Shown here: positions 1 through 7,839 of the stretch, piece after piece
Layout: every line of letters starts with the position of its first letter
How positions within the stretch are numbered: position 1 is the stretch's first letter
NCBI RefSeq assembly: GCF_009795845.1
Contig: NZ_WTEX01000001.1
Coordinates: 1 to 64,000 of the forward strand
Origin: Gilliamella sp. Lep-s35
Lineage (GTDB): Bacteria; Pseudomonadota; Gammaproteobacteria; Enterobacterales; Orbaceae
Reading direction: 5' to 3'
Length of the DNA stretch: 64,000 nucleotides
Notes under the pieces: generated by a model
What the model was told of the DNA's origin: nothing
Databases searched by the model: none
What the model saw: only the letters and a program-made list of their open reading frames with translations
Position numbers and translations under genes: made by a program

Positions 1-45
1 AATATGACGCCGATTGAATTTAAAACACAAAAACAGGCAGCGTGA
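1..45 (+). pseudogene. C-terminal fragment of an IS3-type transposase
   Basis: An open frame entering from the left edge ends at a TGA at 43-45. It reads NMTPIEFKTQKQAA, which resembles the usual last residues of IS3-group integrase-core transposases (a 'TPIEF' motif before a short basic tail). Only 14 codons are visible, so this may be the end of an intact element outside the window. It differs from the transposase ends at 1541-1675 and 28089-28592. The bases up to 142 hold no recognisable gene. Confidence 0.45.
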
Positions 46-142
46 TTTTCTACGTGAGTTTTGTGCTAAAAATGGGGTATTTACAATCTGTGTTATTTCT
101 CTAGTGGTTAATAGTGGAAAGCTAACTTTACTAAATCCATTA

Positions 143-472
143 TTATTTCCATTTTTTCTTTTTCTTTGTTAAATACTCTTTTGGGCTTTCTAACCAGGAT
201 ATTGGAAAAATAGTATAAACAATTAGAAATATAAATGCTGATAATGCAATAGGACCATAATCTGGATTAGAAGGAACGATACGTTTAAGTTCACCTTCAA
301 TTATAACTTGAACAGCTAAAGCAACATAATTAAAAACCAACATGATGCGCCTTTGCCATTTCAACTTTTTATTATATTGATAATCAAATATTGTGTATTT
401 TCTAAAACGATAAGAAATCATAATAGGCAAAATAGAGAAAAAGTAATACGCAATGTAAATCAATATAATCAT
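143..472 (-). CDS. small membrane protein, possible immunity protein
   Basis: 109 residues, not recognised as a named family. It has three hydrophobic stretches (about residues 2-18, 42-58 and 72-92), a basic loop between the first two, and a lysine-rich C-terminus (KKKKK). It starts 14 bases after the stop of the DUF4225-like gene, with CAGGAA about 11 bases before the ATG, so the two are probably one transcript. A small membrane protein directly after a predicted membrane-acting toxin is the usual place for an immunity protein. That role is inferred from context and there is no sequence match behind it. Confidence 0.55.
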   Translation of the reverse strand: MIILIYIAYYFFSILPIMISYRFRKYTIFDYQYNKKLKWQRRIMLVFNYVALAVQVIIEGELKRIVPSNPDYGPIALSAFIFLIVYTIFPISWLESPKEYLTKKKKKWK

Positions 473-486
473 CTGTGTTATTCCTG

Positions 487-1509
487 TTATTCAATAGAAC
501 CTTCTTCAATATGGCCATCAAAATATTGCCGATATATAGTACCATCTAAGCGCGTGCACAATGAATAATTAGGTTGGTCATCAGCATCAGATTCTCGACC
601 TGTAACACGTATTACTATTGCACAACTATCTACAATTTTCTCTATATTATCAATCTGTTCCGGGTTTGAAATATATAGATTTGTCTCACTACTTTCATTA
701 TCTTTAACTAATATATTTTTAGCCTCTTGATAAATTTCATATAATGATATAGCATCACTTACTATTTCATAACTTAACAACCATTTATTCATCTGTTTAT
801 ATGCTTGTATCAAATCCTTTCTACCATAATAAAATAATTTGAATTTAGCTGGATTAGCACGATTGTATTGATTAATTGCAAAACTTTCATCAATTTTAGG
901 AACTAATTTAAGTTTACCATGTGCGGATATACCAATATCAACTAAATCATAAGCCAAAGAACCTGCCTCTTTAGACATTCCCAATCTTTCAGCCGCATTT
1001 TGATACACTGATTTTAAAAAGCCATCTTCATCGGTTATCCCTTCTTGAATACTATTAACTCCATGCGCTACTACATATGAGCCAAGTATACACCCCCCAC
1101 CAGTTGAGCACATTGCAACCCCCATCCTCATCAAGCCAAAACCACCTAAAACACTTAGTCCCCGACCTACCCAGTGAATGCTTTGATCCAATAAACTCTT
1201 TTCTTCAGATTTTATCGCTTCTGAGCCTTGTTCATAACTCATCGCTCCGCTTTCCACTTGATTTACAATGCGCGTGGCGAAACCATCAACATTGTTAATG
1301 AAATCTTGTTTTATATCATCATGGTAAAGGTGTTTTTCACAAACTTCATGCGCACAATCAAGTAAATTTTGAGCGTCAAGACGAATCTTTGTTTTATCTT
1401 CATTTGGTGCTACTAATGAATTAATTTGTGTGTGAATATCATTTTGCGCGATTGTTGAAAATGTATTATTAATAGGATTTGACTTATTTGTATAATATGA
1501 GGTTGCCAC
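487..1509 (-). CDS. DUF4225-like protein, putative toxin module
   Basis: 340 residues. The central part (about 110-200) has a glycine-rich hydrophobic segment (GRGLSVLGGFGLMRMG, then GGGCILGSYVVAHGVNS) followed by YQNAAERLG and LAYDLVDIGIS. From memory this is the layout of DUF4225 proteins, found in enterobacterial polymorphic-toxin and Rhs neighbourhoods. The N-terminal 100 residues look helical and soluble. The chosen start is a GTG; the frame stays open upstream into an IS3 fragment at 1541-1675, so the true N-terminus or a delivery domain may have been lost. No signal peptide is seen. The small membrane protein downstream is a candidate immunity partner. The toxin role is inferred. Confidence 0.5.
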   Translation of the reverse strand: MATSYYTNKSNPINNTFSTIAQNDIHTQINSLVAPNEDKTKIRLDAQNLLDCAHEVCEKHLYHDDIKQDFINNVDGFATRIVNQVESGAMSYEQGSEAIKSEEKSLLDQSIHWVGRGLSVLGGFGLMRMGVAMCSTGGGCILGSYVVAHGVNSIQEGITDEDGFLKSVYQNAAERLGMSKEAGSLAYDLVDIGISAHGKLKLVPKIDESFAINQYNRANPAKFKLFYYGRKDLIQAYKQMNKWLLSYEIVSDAISLYEIYQEAKNILVKDNESSETNLYISNPEQIDNIEKIVDSCAIVIRVTGRESDADDQPNYSLCTRLDGTIYRQYFDGHIEEGSIE

Positions 1510-1540
1510 ATCAACAAAAAGAATAAGACTTAATCGCTTA

Positions 1541-1675
1541 AACTCAACGACTGAGTTACAACGCGCTTTTTCGGCTTATGCCTATTGGTACAATCATAAA
1601 CAATTACATTCTTCGTTAGGCTACTTGCCTTCCGTTGAATTTAAAAAACACTTACCCCTTAATTTTTTTGTTTGA
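1541..1675 (+). pseudogene. 3' end of an IS3-family transposase (fragment)
   Basis: The last 44 codons of an integrase-core transposase (ELQRAFSAYAYWYNHK, then LHSSLGYLP and LPLNFFV), ending at TGA 1673-1675. It is nearly identical to the end of the longer pseudogene at 28089-28592, and the match continues about 20 bases past the stop. In this copy the codon at 1544-1546 is TCA, where the other copy has TAA. It lies just upstream of the DUF4225-like gene on the other strand and probably marks a rearrangement junction. Confidence 0.75.
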
Positions 1676-1735
1676 AATGTGTTGCTATTTCAATGAGATA
1701 AATATAGAAAGGTTATTTGTACTAAATTGAAGTCA

Positions 1736-1773
1736 AATAAAAAGTGTAACGCCATTGCAGGCAATTACACTTT
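1736..1773 (-). terminator. intrinsic terminator of the rsp operon
   Basis: Inverted repeat AAAGTGTAA (1741-1749) and TTACACTTT (1765-1773). On the minus strand it is followed by a T-rich run. It sits about 37 bases past the ydfI stop. Confidence 0.7.
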
Positions 1774-1809
1774 ACTGTTATTAATTATGTGAGTTTTGTT
1801 AGTAATGCT

Positions 1810-3291
1810 TTAAAAAAATTTTTCTAACTGTTTTACTGACTGTTTAGCACCAATATCTCGCAAAGATAAATAAGCTTTAGTCACTTGCTCAACAAAATAT
1901 TGATTGTTAGGTAGATCATCGCCAAATACATGTGATAATGACAATAACGATTTTACCCGTTCTTGATTATCTTGGCTATTTGCTACTAATTCTTTTAACT
2001 TATCAACCATTGGATCACTTATTTCAATTGCCTTACCGGCATCATCAGTGCCACTTACATAGCGCATCCAAGCAGCAATACCTAAAGCTAAGCAATCAAA
2101 TGGTGTGTTTTTTGCTAAATGAAAACGGACTGAATCAAGCATACGTTGAGGTAATTTTAAGGTGCCATCCATGGCTATTTGCCAAGTACGATGTTTTAAA
2201 CCTGTATTACGATAACGATCAAGCAACGAATCAGCATAAGCCTGTAAATCAACGCCTTTCACTCGTAATGTGCTTGCTTGTTCATTTATCATCAAATGCC
2301 TTGCAGCTTTAACATAAAAAGGATCTTGCATGCATTCATCTATATGTAAATATCCTGCTAAATAACCTAAATAAGCTAGAAATGAGTGGCTACCATTTAA
2401 CATACGTAGCTTCATCTCTTCATAAGGTAAGACATCACTAACAAGTTCAGCGCCAACTTTTTGCCAATCAGGCCGGCCATTAACAAAATTGTCTTCAATA
2501 ACCCATTGCTTAAAAGGTTCGCCGGCAACACCGGCAGGGTCTTCGATACCGCCGAGTTGCTTTTGAATTTTTTCCATCGTTTCAGGCGTTACAGCAGGTA
2601 CAATTCGATCAACCATTGTTGAAGGAAACGTTACATTTTGTTCTATCCAATTAGCCAAATTTGGATCGCGCAGTTTGGCTAACGCCAAAACGACATTCCG
2701 CGTTACATGACCGTTTTCTGGCATATTATCACAAGACATAACTGTAAACGGTTTTAACCCCTTTTCTTTACGTAAGTATAATGCTTCAACAATCACACCA
2801 GGGACAGTTTTTGGTTTAGTAGGATTTTCAATATCGTGTTTAATTAGTGTATTATTGGTATCAATTGATGCCGTTGCAGGTAAATAGCAATAACCTTTTT
2901 CGGTAACAGTGATTGACACAATAGCAATTTCAGGGCGCGTGATAACTTCGAGTATTTTGGCAATACCATCTATATCGGCATGTAATGCCTCTTTGGCGAC
3001 ACCAACAACTCGAGTTGACCAATTGTCATAAGCCATTTCACAAACACTAAATAAGCAATCTTGCTGTTTTAAATCCTCAATTTGCTTTTCACCGCCGATT
3101 AAATTGACTTCACAATATCCCCAATCACTACCATATTTAGCCGCTAAAATATCAGTAAAAACTGCCTGATGAGCACGATGAAAGGCACCAAAACCAAGAT
3201 GGACAATTTTAGTTTTAAGCTTATTTCTATCATAGTTTGGTACAACTACCTCTTTAGGTAGTTGTGATAAAGTTTTAGTTGATAGTTTCAT
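1810..3291 (-). CDS. ydfI: mannitol dehydrogenase-family oxidoreductase (YdfI/UxuB type)
   Basis: 493 residues, full length for the long-chain mannitol dehydrogenase/fructuronate reductase family. The N-terminal Rossmann motif is HLGFGAFHRAHQA (about 32-44). The catalytic-domain signature includes EMKLRMLNGSHSFLAYLG (about 292-309), with the K, N and H expected in this family. It probably interconverts D-fructuronate and D-mannonate with NAD(H) in the cytosol. It is the last gene of a four-gene minus-strand operon, 23 bases after ydfJ and followed by a terminator. The order rspA-rspB-ydfJ-ydfI matches the E. coli locus before its interruption by the Qin prophage. UxuB proper is the alternative name; context favours ydfI. 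Confidence 0.85.
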   Translation of the reverse strand: MKLSTKTLSQLPKEVVVPNYDRNKLKTKIVHLGFGAFHRAHQAVFTDILAAKYGSDWGYCEVNLIGGEKQIEDLKQQDCLFSVCEMAYDNWSTRVVGVAKEALHADIDGIAKILEVITRPEIAIVSITVTEKGYCYLPATASIDTNNTLIKHDIENPTKPKTVPGVIVEALYLRKEKGLKPFTVMSCDNMPENGHVTRNVVLALAKLRDPNLANWIEQNVTFPSTMVDRIVPAVTPETMEKIQKQLGGIEDPAGVAGEPFKQWVIEDNFVNGRPDWQKVGAELVSDVLPYEEMKLRMLNGSHSFLAYLGYLAGYLHIDECMQDPFYVKAARHLMINEQASTLRVKGVDLQAYADSLLDRYRNTGLKHRTWQIAMDGTLKLPQRMLDSVRFHLAKNTPFDCLALGIAAWMRYVSGTDDAGKAIEISDPMVDKLKELVANSQDNQERVKSLLSLSHVFGDDLPNNQYFVEQVTKAYLSLRDIGAKQSVKQLEKFF

Positions 3292-3314
3292 TATTTTTCC
3301 TTCAAAACCTTAAA

Positions 3315-4664
3315 TTATAATGCGGCATCATTTAAATCAGATAAATCACGGTCTTTAACTTCCGGCATAAAAATCGCTGATATCAAACCAATACAAGAAT
3401 AAACAATGATCATAACAACAATTGGCCACCAATCGTTGACAATATTACAGAAAATTCCGGCTAATAAAGGACCAAACCCGACCGCAATAAGACCTCCGGC
3501 TTCTTTAGATATCGCCATTTGAGTAAAGCGATTACGAGCACCAAACATTTCAGCCATTGTAATATTTTCTAGTGCAAATAGCCCTAGTACGGCAATATTA
3601 TGAATAATAATCAAACATAACATTATAGTGCTAACTGAATGACTTTTATCAACAACAATAGATAGCATTGGATAAGCAAGAATAATTGAAGAAACAGTCA
3701 AAATAATATATGGAATTCGTCGCCCAATTTTATCCGATAACCATCCTAAAAAAGGAATAGTGACAAATCCTACAATCGAACTAATCATTAAAGCATCTGT
3801 CGGTATACCTTTTTCGAATAATAAGGCCTGCACTAAGTAACCTGCTAAAAAAGTTTGAATTAATCCTGAATTTCCTGCCTGTCCAAAACGTAAACCAGTT
3901 GCTAGCCAAAATGATTTACTTTTTATCATTTCAACTAATGAAATGTGTTTGATTGGTTGTTTATTACTAATTGGTTGGGTATTTACATCATTAACACCGT
4001 CAAATACAGGGCTTTCTTTTAAGTTCGTTCTAAGCCATATGGCAAAGATCATAACGATCGCACTTACAAGAAAAGGGACTCTCCATCCCCATGCAATTAG
4101 CTGTTGTTTATCTAACAAAAAAAACATAACTGCCCAAATCGCGGTAGCACTCAATGTACCGCAATTAGTGCCCATTGCAACTAATGAAGAAATGATTCCT
4201 CTTTTTCCTGTTGGAGCATATTCTGCAAGCATAGTGCCTGCCCCTGAAATTTCGGCACCAGCGCCCAATCCTTGTACTATACGTAAAACAACCAACATTA
4301 AAGGAGCTAAAATACCTACTTGAGCATAAGTTGGTAATACACCAATTAGTGTTGTACAAATACCCATCATAGTAATTGTAATAAATAATACTTTCTTTCT
4401 ACCTATTGCATCGCCCATTCGTCCAAAGATAAAAGCACCAACAATTCGGGCAATGTATCCTGCCCCATAGGTTCCCATAGCTAAGATTAGTGCCATAATT
4501 GCCGATTGTTCGGGAAAAAATATTTCACGAAATACTAGTGCTGCACCTAAGGAATATAACTGAAAATCCATAAATTCTAATGCTGTTCCAAGCCATCCTG
4601 AAATAGCTGCTTTAACCAAATCCGATGTATTTCTTTCACATTTTCTATTTCCTATATTATTCAT
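3315..4664 (-). CDS. ydfJ: MFS transporter, metabolite:H+ symporter type (YdfJ-like)
   Basis: 449 residues, about 12 membrane segments. It carries the family loop motif GRMGDAIGRKKVL (about 82-94) and its repeat GWLSDKIGRRIPY in the second half. The N-terminus (SGWLGTALEFMDFQLYS) is typical of the ShiA/ProP-like metabolite:H+ symporters. Between rspB and ydfI it is the obvious importer of the sugar acid the operon degrades. In E. coli K-12 the homologue is split by the Qin prophage; here the frame is complete. The substrate cannot be read from sequence; L-gulonate or a hexuronate is inferred from the neighbours. Confidence 0.85.
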   Translation of the reverse strand: MNNIGNRKCERNTSDLVKAAISGWLGTALEFMDFQLYSLGAALVFREIFFPEQSAIMALILAMGTYGAGYIARIVGAFIFGRMGDAIGRKKVLFITITMMGICTTLIGVLPTYAQVGILAPLMLVVLRIVQGLGAGAEISGAGTMLAEYAPTGKRGIISSLVAMGTNCGTLSATAIWAVMFFLLDKQQLIAWGWRVPFLVSAIVMIFAIWLRTNLKESPVFDGVNDVNTQPISNKQPIKHISLVEMIKSKSFWLATGLRFGQAGNSGLIQTFLAGYLVQALLFEKGIPTDALMISSIVGFVTIPFLGWLSDKIGRRIPYIILTVSSIILAYPMLSIVVDKSHSVSTIMLCLIIIHNIAVLGLFALENITMAEMFGARNRFTQMAISKEAGGLIAVGFGPLLAGIFCNIVNDWWPIVVMIIVYSCIGLISAIFMPEVKDRDLSDLNDAAL

Positions 4665-4721
4665 GATGTTACTCCCTTTTTATTTTATATATAAAATACC
4701 TACGACTAGAGAGAGCAAACA

Positions 4722-5738
4722 CTAACTAAAAGTTAGTAAAACTTTGCAACACTGTTTTTGATCTTTTTCGAAAGTTTCAATTGCTTGAACAATTTTCGAA
4801 TAATCAAATTGATGAGTAATGAGTTTTTTAGGATCAACTAATTTTTTTGTTAACCAATCAATAACTACAGGGAATTTATTTGCATTTAATCGAGATGAAA
4901 AAATAGATAATTCTTTACTTGTAATGCCTTGCTGAGTTATCTGACAGGCATCACCTGAGAATCCCATAATCAAGATCCTTGCCGCTGGTGATGCAATACT
5001 AATTGCTTCTTGCAAAATGGAGGGATGACAGGCTGCATCTATAATAATTGTCGGTTTAATACTAAGCTTATCTAGCTCATCTTTTAAAGATAAAGAGGTA
5101 TTGTTTATTACTCTGTCAGCACCACTAATTTTTGCCATATCTAAACGTTCTTCAATCCTGTCAACAACAATGACCTCTTTAACGTTATAAACTCCTTTTA
5201 ACGCTTGTACTGACGTTAGTCCCATTGGGCCGGCACCATAAATTAATGCAATATCATTTTCAGTTGGTTTTAAATGATTGGTTGCATTTGCTGCAATAGT
5301 AAATGGTTCAATCATCACAGCAAACTCATCACTAATTTCATCTGGAATAACATAAGCATTTTTACTTGGAACTACCGCGTACTGACTAAATCCCCCATCA
5401 CGATGAACACCTAATACAGTAAGAGATGTACAGACATTAGGGCGACCAATAGAACAAGGATAGCAATGTCCACAACTAATTACTGGATCAACAGAAACAC
5501 GTTCGCCAATTCTTGATTGATCAACCCCCTGCCCAACTGCATCAATCACACCAAAAAATTCATGTCCAATAACTCGTGGATATTTAACAAATGGGTTATG
5601 TCCGCGGTATATATGGCTATCTGAACCACAAATACCTGCTAATTTTACTTTTACTCTTACTTCTCCATTTGCAGGCTGAGGAACTTCTCGTTCCTCAATT
5701 ACCAATTCATTAGGTTGCTTTATTACAATACTTTTCAT
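4722..5738 (-). CDS. rspB: zinc-dependent medium-chain alcohol dehydrogenase RspB
   Basis: 338 residues, matching E. coli RspB in length. Catalytic zinc motif CGSDSHIYRG with GHEFFG (about 37-66), structural zinc cluster CGHCYPCSIGRPNVC (about 92-106), and a Rossmann motif IYGAGPMGLTSVQ (about 167-179). Members of this group have been reported as L-gulonate 5-dehydrogenases, giving D-fructuronate, which YdfI could then reduce to D-mannonate for RspA. It starts 15 bases after rspA with AGGAGG before the ATG, and is 57 bases from ydfJ. The substrate assignment is from family knowledge and context. Confidence 0.85.
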   Translation of the reverse strand: MKSIVIKQPNELVIEEREVPQPANGEVRVKVKLAGICGSDSHIYRGHNPFVKYPRVIGHEFFGVIDAVGQGVDQSRIGERVSVDPVISCGHCYPCSIGRPNVCTSLTVLGVHRDGGFSQYAVVPSKNAYVIPDEISDEFAVMIEPFTIAANATNHLKPTENDIALIYGAGPMGLTSVQALKGVYNVKEVIVVDRIEERLDMAKISGADRVINNTSLSLKDELDKLSIKPTIIIDAACHPSILQEAISIASPAARILIMGFSGDACQITQQGITSKELSIFSSRLNANKFPVVIDWLTKKLVDPKKLITHQFDYSKIVQAIETFEKDQKQCCKVLLTFS

Positions 5739-5753
5739 ATAACCTCCTATAAT

Positions 5754-6968
5754 TTACCAATTCCACAACGTGCCATCTTCTAAACGAGCAATCGGTAAGT
5801 AAGCTGGTTTGTATGGATATTTTTCGGCAAGTTTTTCGTCAAAATCGATACCTAATCCTGGTTTGTCGCTTGGGTGCATATAACCATCATTAAAAGTCCA
5901 ATTTGGTGAAAAAACTTCTAGCATTTGCTCTGAATACCCCATAAATTCTTGCACGCCAAAATTAGGTACCCACATATCAAAATGTAGTGCTGCAGCATGG
6001 CAGATTGGGGATAAATCAGAGGGTCCGTGCGATCCTGTTCTTACTTGATAAAGCGCAGCGAAATCAGCAATACGACGCATATGGGTAATACCGCCTGCAT
6101 GAGTAATGGTGGTTCTTATATAATCAATTAATTGCTCTTGGATCAGTTGTTTGCAATCCCAAATGCTATTGAATACTTCACCAACTGCAATTGGTGTGAC
6201 AGTATGTTGACGAATTAAACGGAAACATTCTTGATTTTCAGCCGGTGTTGGATCTTCCATCCAAAATAGACGGTAATCTTCTATGCTTTTTCCAAAACGA
6301 GCTGCTTCGATAGGCGTTAGGCGATGATGCATGTCATGCAGTAAATGCTCATTAAAACCAAATTTACTTCGTACTGCATCAAACAATTTAGGCATAAAAT
6401 CAAGATACTTCTCGGTTGCCCAATATTGTTCTTCAGGATAATTCCCTCTTGTTGCTGGTTCATAAGCAAAGTTTTTACCTTTACTTTGACCATAGGTTGT
6501 CTTCATTCCAGGGATACCACATTGTACGCGAATTGCTTTAAACCCCATTTCCTTATGTTTAGCGTAATCATCTAATGCTTCATCAATACTTGAACCAGTC
6601 GTATGACAATACACCATGACCCCTGTTCGTGATGCACCTCCGAGTAGTTGGTATAATGGCATGTTGGCTAACTTACCTTTAATGTCCCAAAGTGCCATAT
6701 CAATTGCTGAAATAGCCGACATGGTGACAGGACCACGGCGCCAATATGCACCTTTATAGAAATATTGAAAGATATCTTCAATTTGATGGGGATCTCGCCC
6801 TATAAGTTGTGGGCAAAGATGATCTTTAAGATAGGATGCTACAGCTAATTCACGGCCATTGAGTGTTGCATCTCCTAAACCGTATACCCCTTCATCGGTA
6901 GTAATTTTTAATGTGACAAAGTTTCTTCCTGGACTACATACAAAAACTTCAGCTTTTACAATTTTCAT
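5754..6968 (-). CDS. rspA: D-mannonate dehydratase RspA (enolase superfamily)
   Basis: 404 residues, the same length as E. coli RspA. Enolase-superfamily architecture: N-terminal capping domain, then barrel motifs. [20 protein letters not shown] is near 90-110, metal ligands lie in [11 protein letters not shown] (about 210), MEDPTPAE (about 236) and VGEVFNS (about 262), and HGPSDLSP is near 314. It should convert D-mannonate to 2-keto-3-deoxy-D-gluconate. Low-efficiency members of this subgroup are known, so flux in vivo is uncertain. First gene of the operon; its leader carries a CRP site and two perfect dyads. Assignment to the ManD subgroup is confident. Confidence 0.93.
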   Translation of the reverse strand: MKIVKAEVFVCSPGRNFVTLKITTDEGVYGLGDATLNGRELAVASYLKDHLCPQLIGRDPHQIEDIFQYFYKGAYWRRGPVTMSAISAIDMALWDIKGKLANMPLYQLLGGASRTGVMVYCHTTGSSIDEALDDYAKHKEMGFKAIRVQCGIPGMKTTYGQSKGKNFAYEPATRGNYPEEQYWATEKYLDFMPKLFDAVRSKFGFNEHLLHDMHHRLTPIEAARFGKSIEDYRLFWMEDPTPAENQECFRLIRQHTVTPIAVGEVFNSIWDCKQLIQEQLIDYIRTTITHAGGITHMRRIADFAALYQVRTGSHGPSDLSPICHAAALHFDMWVPNFGVQEFMGYSEQMLEVFSPNWTFNDGYMHPSDKPGLGIDFDEKLAEKYPYKPAYLPIARLEDGTLWNW

Positions 6969-6992
6969 TCAATACCTCTTTTGTGGAATTGG

Positions 6993-7010
6993 GTGTTATC
7001 AAAATAACAC
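6993..7010. promoter_or_regulatory. perfect dyad in the rspA leader
   Basis: GTGTTAT at 6993-6999 and ATAACAC at 7004-7010 form a perfect 7-bp inverted repeat around CAAA, 25 bases upstream of the rspA ATG. It could be a repressor operator or a small transcript hairpin. The factor is unknown; RspR is one candidate. Confidence 0.45.
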
Positions 7011-7022
7011 GTAAATACTACC

Positions 7023-7040
7023 ATACAAGTAGAGTTGTAT
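7023..7040. promoter_or_regulatory. candidate RspR operator overlapping the rspA core promoter
   Basis: ATACAA (7023-7028) and TTGTAT (7035-7040) are perfect inverted arms around six bases. On the minus strand the dyad overlaps a plausible -10 (TATGGT, 7025-7020) and the spacer, just downstream of the CRP site. This is where a GntR-family repressor would act. The link to the distant rspR gene (28686) is inferred. Confidence 0.45.
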
Positions 7041-7045
7041 ATTTT

Positions 7046-7061
7046 TGTGAGATTTATCACA
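7046..7061. promoter_or_regulatory. consensus CRP site upstream of rspA
   Basis: TGTGA-GATTTA-TCACA is a perfect match to the CRP consensus half-sites. Its centre lies about 41 bases upstream of the start site implied by the -10 at 7025-7020, the class II activator position. It predicts catabolite control of the rsp operon. Confidence 0.75.
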
Positions 7062-7076
7062 GAAAAAGAGAATTTT

Positions 7077-7113
7077 TGTCAAAAAGTTTCAGGAAACTCG
7101 GCGTTTTAGTATA
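7077..7113 (+). repeat. dispersed 37-44 bp repeat, copy 1
   Basis: This reads TGTCAAAAAGTTTCAGG, then a variable spacer, then CGTTTTAGTATA. Related copies are at 25724-25767, 54490-54533 and 61576-61617. It lies between the rspA regulatory region and pabA. It has no coding capacity and is probably a mobile-element end or a small miniature element. Confidence 0.55.
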
Positions 7114-7250
7114 AAAAAAGGAAATAAAAAGATAGCAAACTGGCAATCATATCTGTTTTTAACTGTATTAACGGTATAATAACTCTGGATATAACTGGAA
7201 TTTGGCTGTTATAAATGCCAATGTTTTAAAAACAATACGCTATGTAATTA

Positions 7251-7838
7251 ATGGACTCTATTTTGATATTATTAATAGATAATTATGATTCTTTTACTTT
7301 CAATATTCACGATTATTTGTGTCAAGTTGGCGCAGAAGTTAAAGTGATTAAAAATGACGAAATGACAATTGAACAAATAAAAGAGCTTAGCTTTTCTAAG
7401 ATTATCATTTCGCCGGGGCCTAGCTCCCCAATCAATGCCGGAATATCACTTGCTGCGATTGCCGAATTTAGTCATATTTGCCCAATATTGGGAGTTTGTT
7501 TAGGCCATCAAGCGATTGCTCAATATTATGGGTATAAGATTATTAAAGCACCAACACCTATGCATGGAAAAGTCGATGAAATAATGCATGATGGTCAAGG
7601 CGTGTTTAAAGGAATCAAAAGCCCGCTTTCAGTCGTTCGTTATCATTCATTAATTGCTTGTGATAAGCTTTTATCAAAAGAGTCACAACTAATTGTAACA
7701 GCAAGAAACCATCAAGGATTGATTATGGGATTACGCCATAAAATGTTACCCATAGAGTCCGTCCAATTCCATCCAGAAGCAATTAAAACCGAATTTGGTT
7801 TACAAATGATTGATAATTTTGTCCATGAGCAATACTAA
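7251..7838 (+). CDS. pabA: aminodeoxychorismate synthase glutamine amidotransferase
   Basis: 195 residues, class I glutamine amidotransferase. It has the N-terminal LIDNYDSFTFN (about 8-18), oxyanion motif SPGPSSP (about 53-59), nucleophile loop GVCLGHQAIAQYYG (Cys near 84) and the catalytic pair in SVQFHPEA (about 172-179). It releases ammonia from glutamine for PabB in p-aminobenzoate (folate) synthesis. TrpG is the close alternative, but the pabB-pabC fusion one base downstream decides for pabA. The ATG at 7251 has no clear ribosome site; a TTG at 7263 would give the more usual short N-terminus. Confidence 0.9.
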   Translation: MDSILILLIDNYDSFTFNIHDYLCQVGAEVKVIKNDEMTIEQIKELSFSKIIISPGPSSPINAGISLAAIAEFSHICPILGVCLGHQAIAQYYGYKIIKAPTPMHGKVDEIMHDGQGVFKGIKSPLSVVRYHSLIACDKLLSKESQLIVTARNHQGLIMGLRHKMLPIESVQFHPEAIKTEFGLQMIDNFVHEQY

Positions 7839-7839
7839 A

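Noticed and set aside
487-1509. Prophage or integrase-bounded island
   Set aside because: No integrase, attachment repeats or phage structural genes; the tRNA cluster at 18.4-18.8 kb also shows no disrupted or repeated tRNA end.
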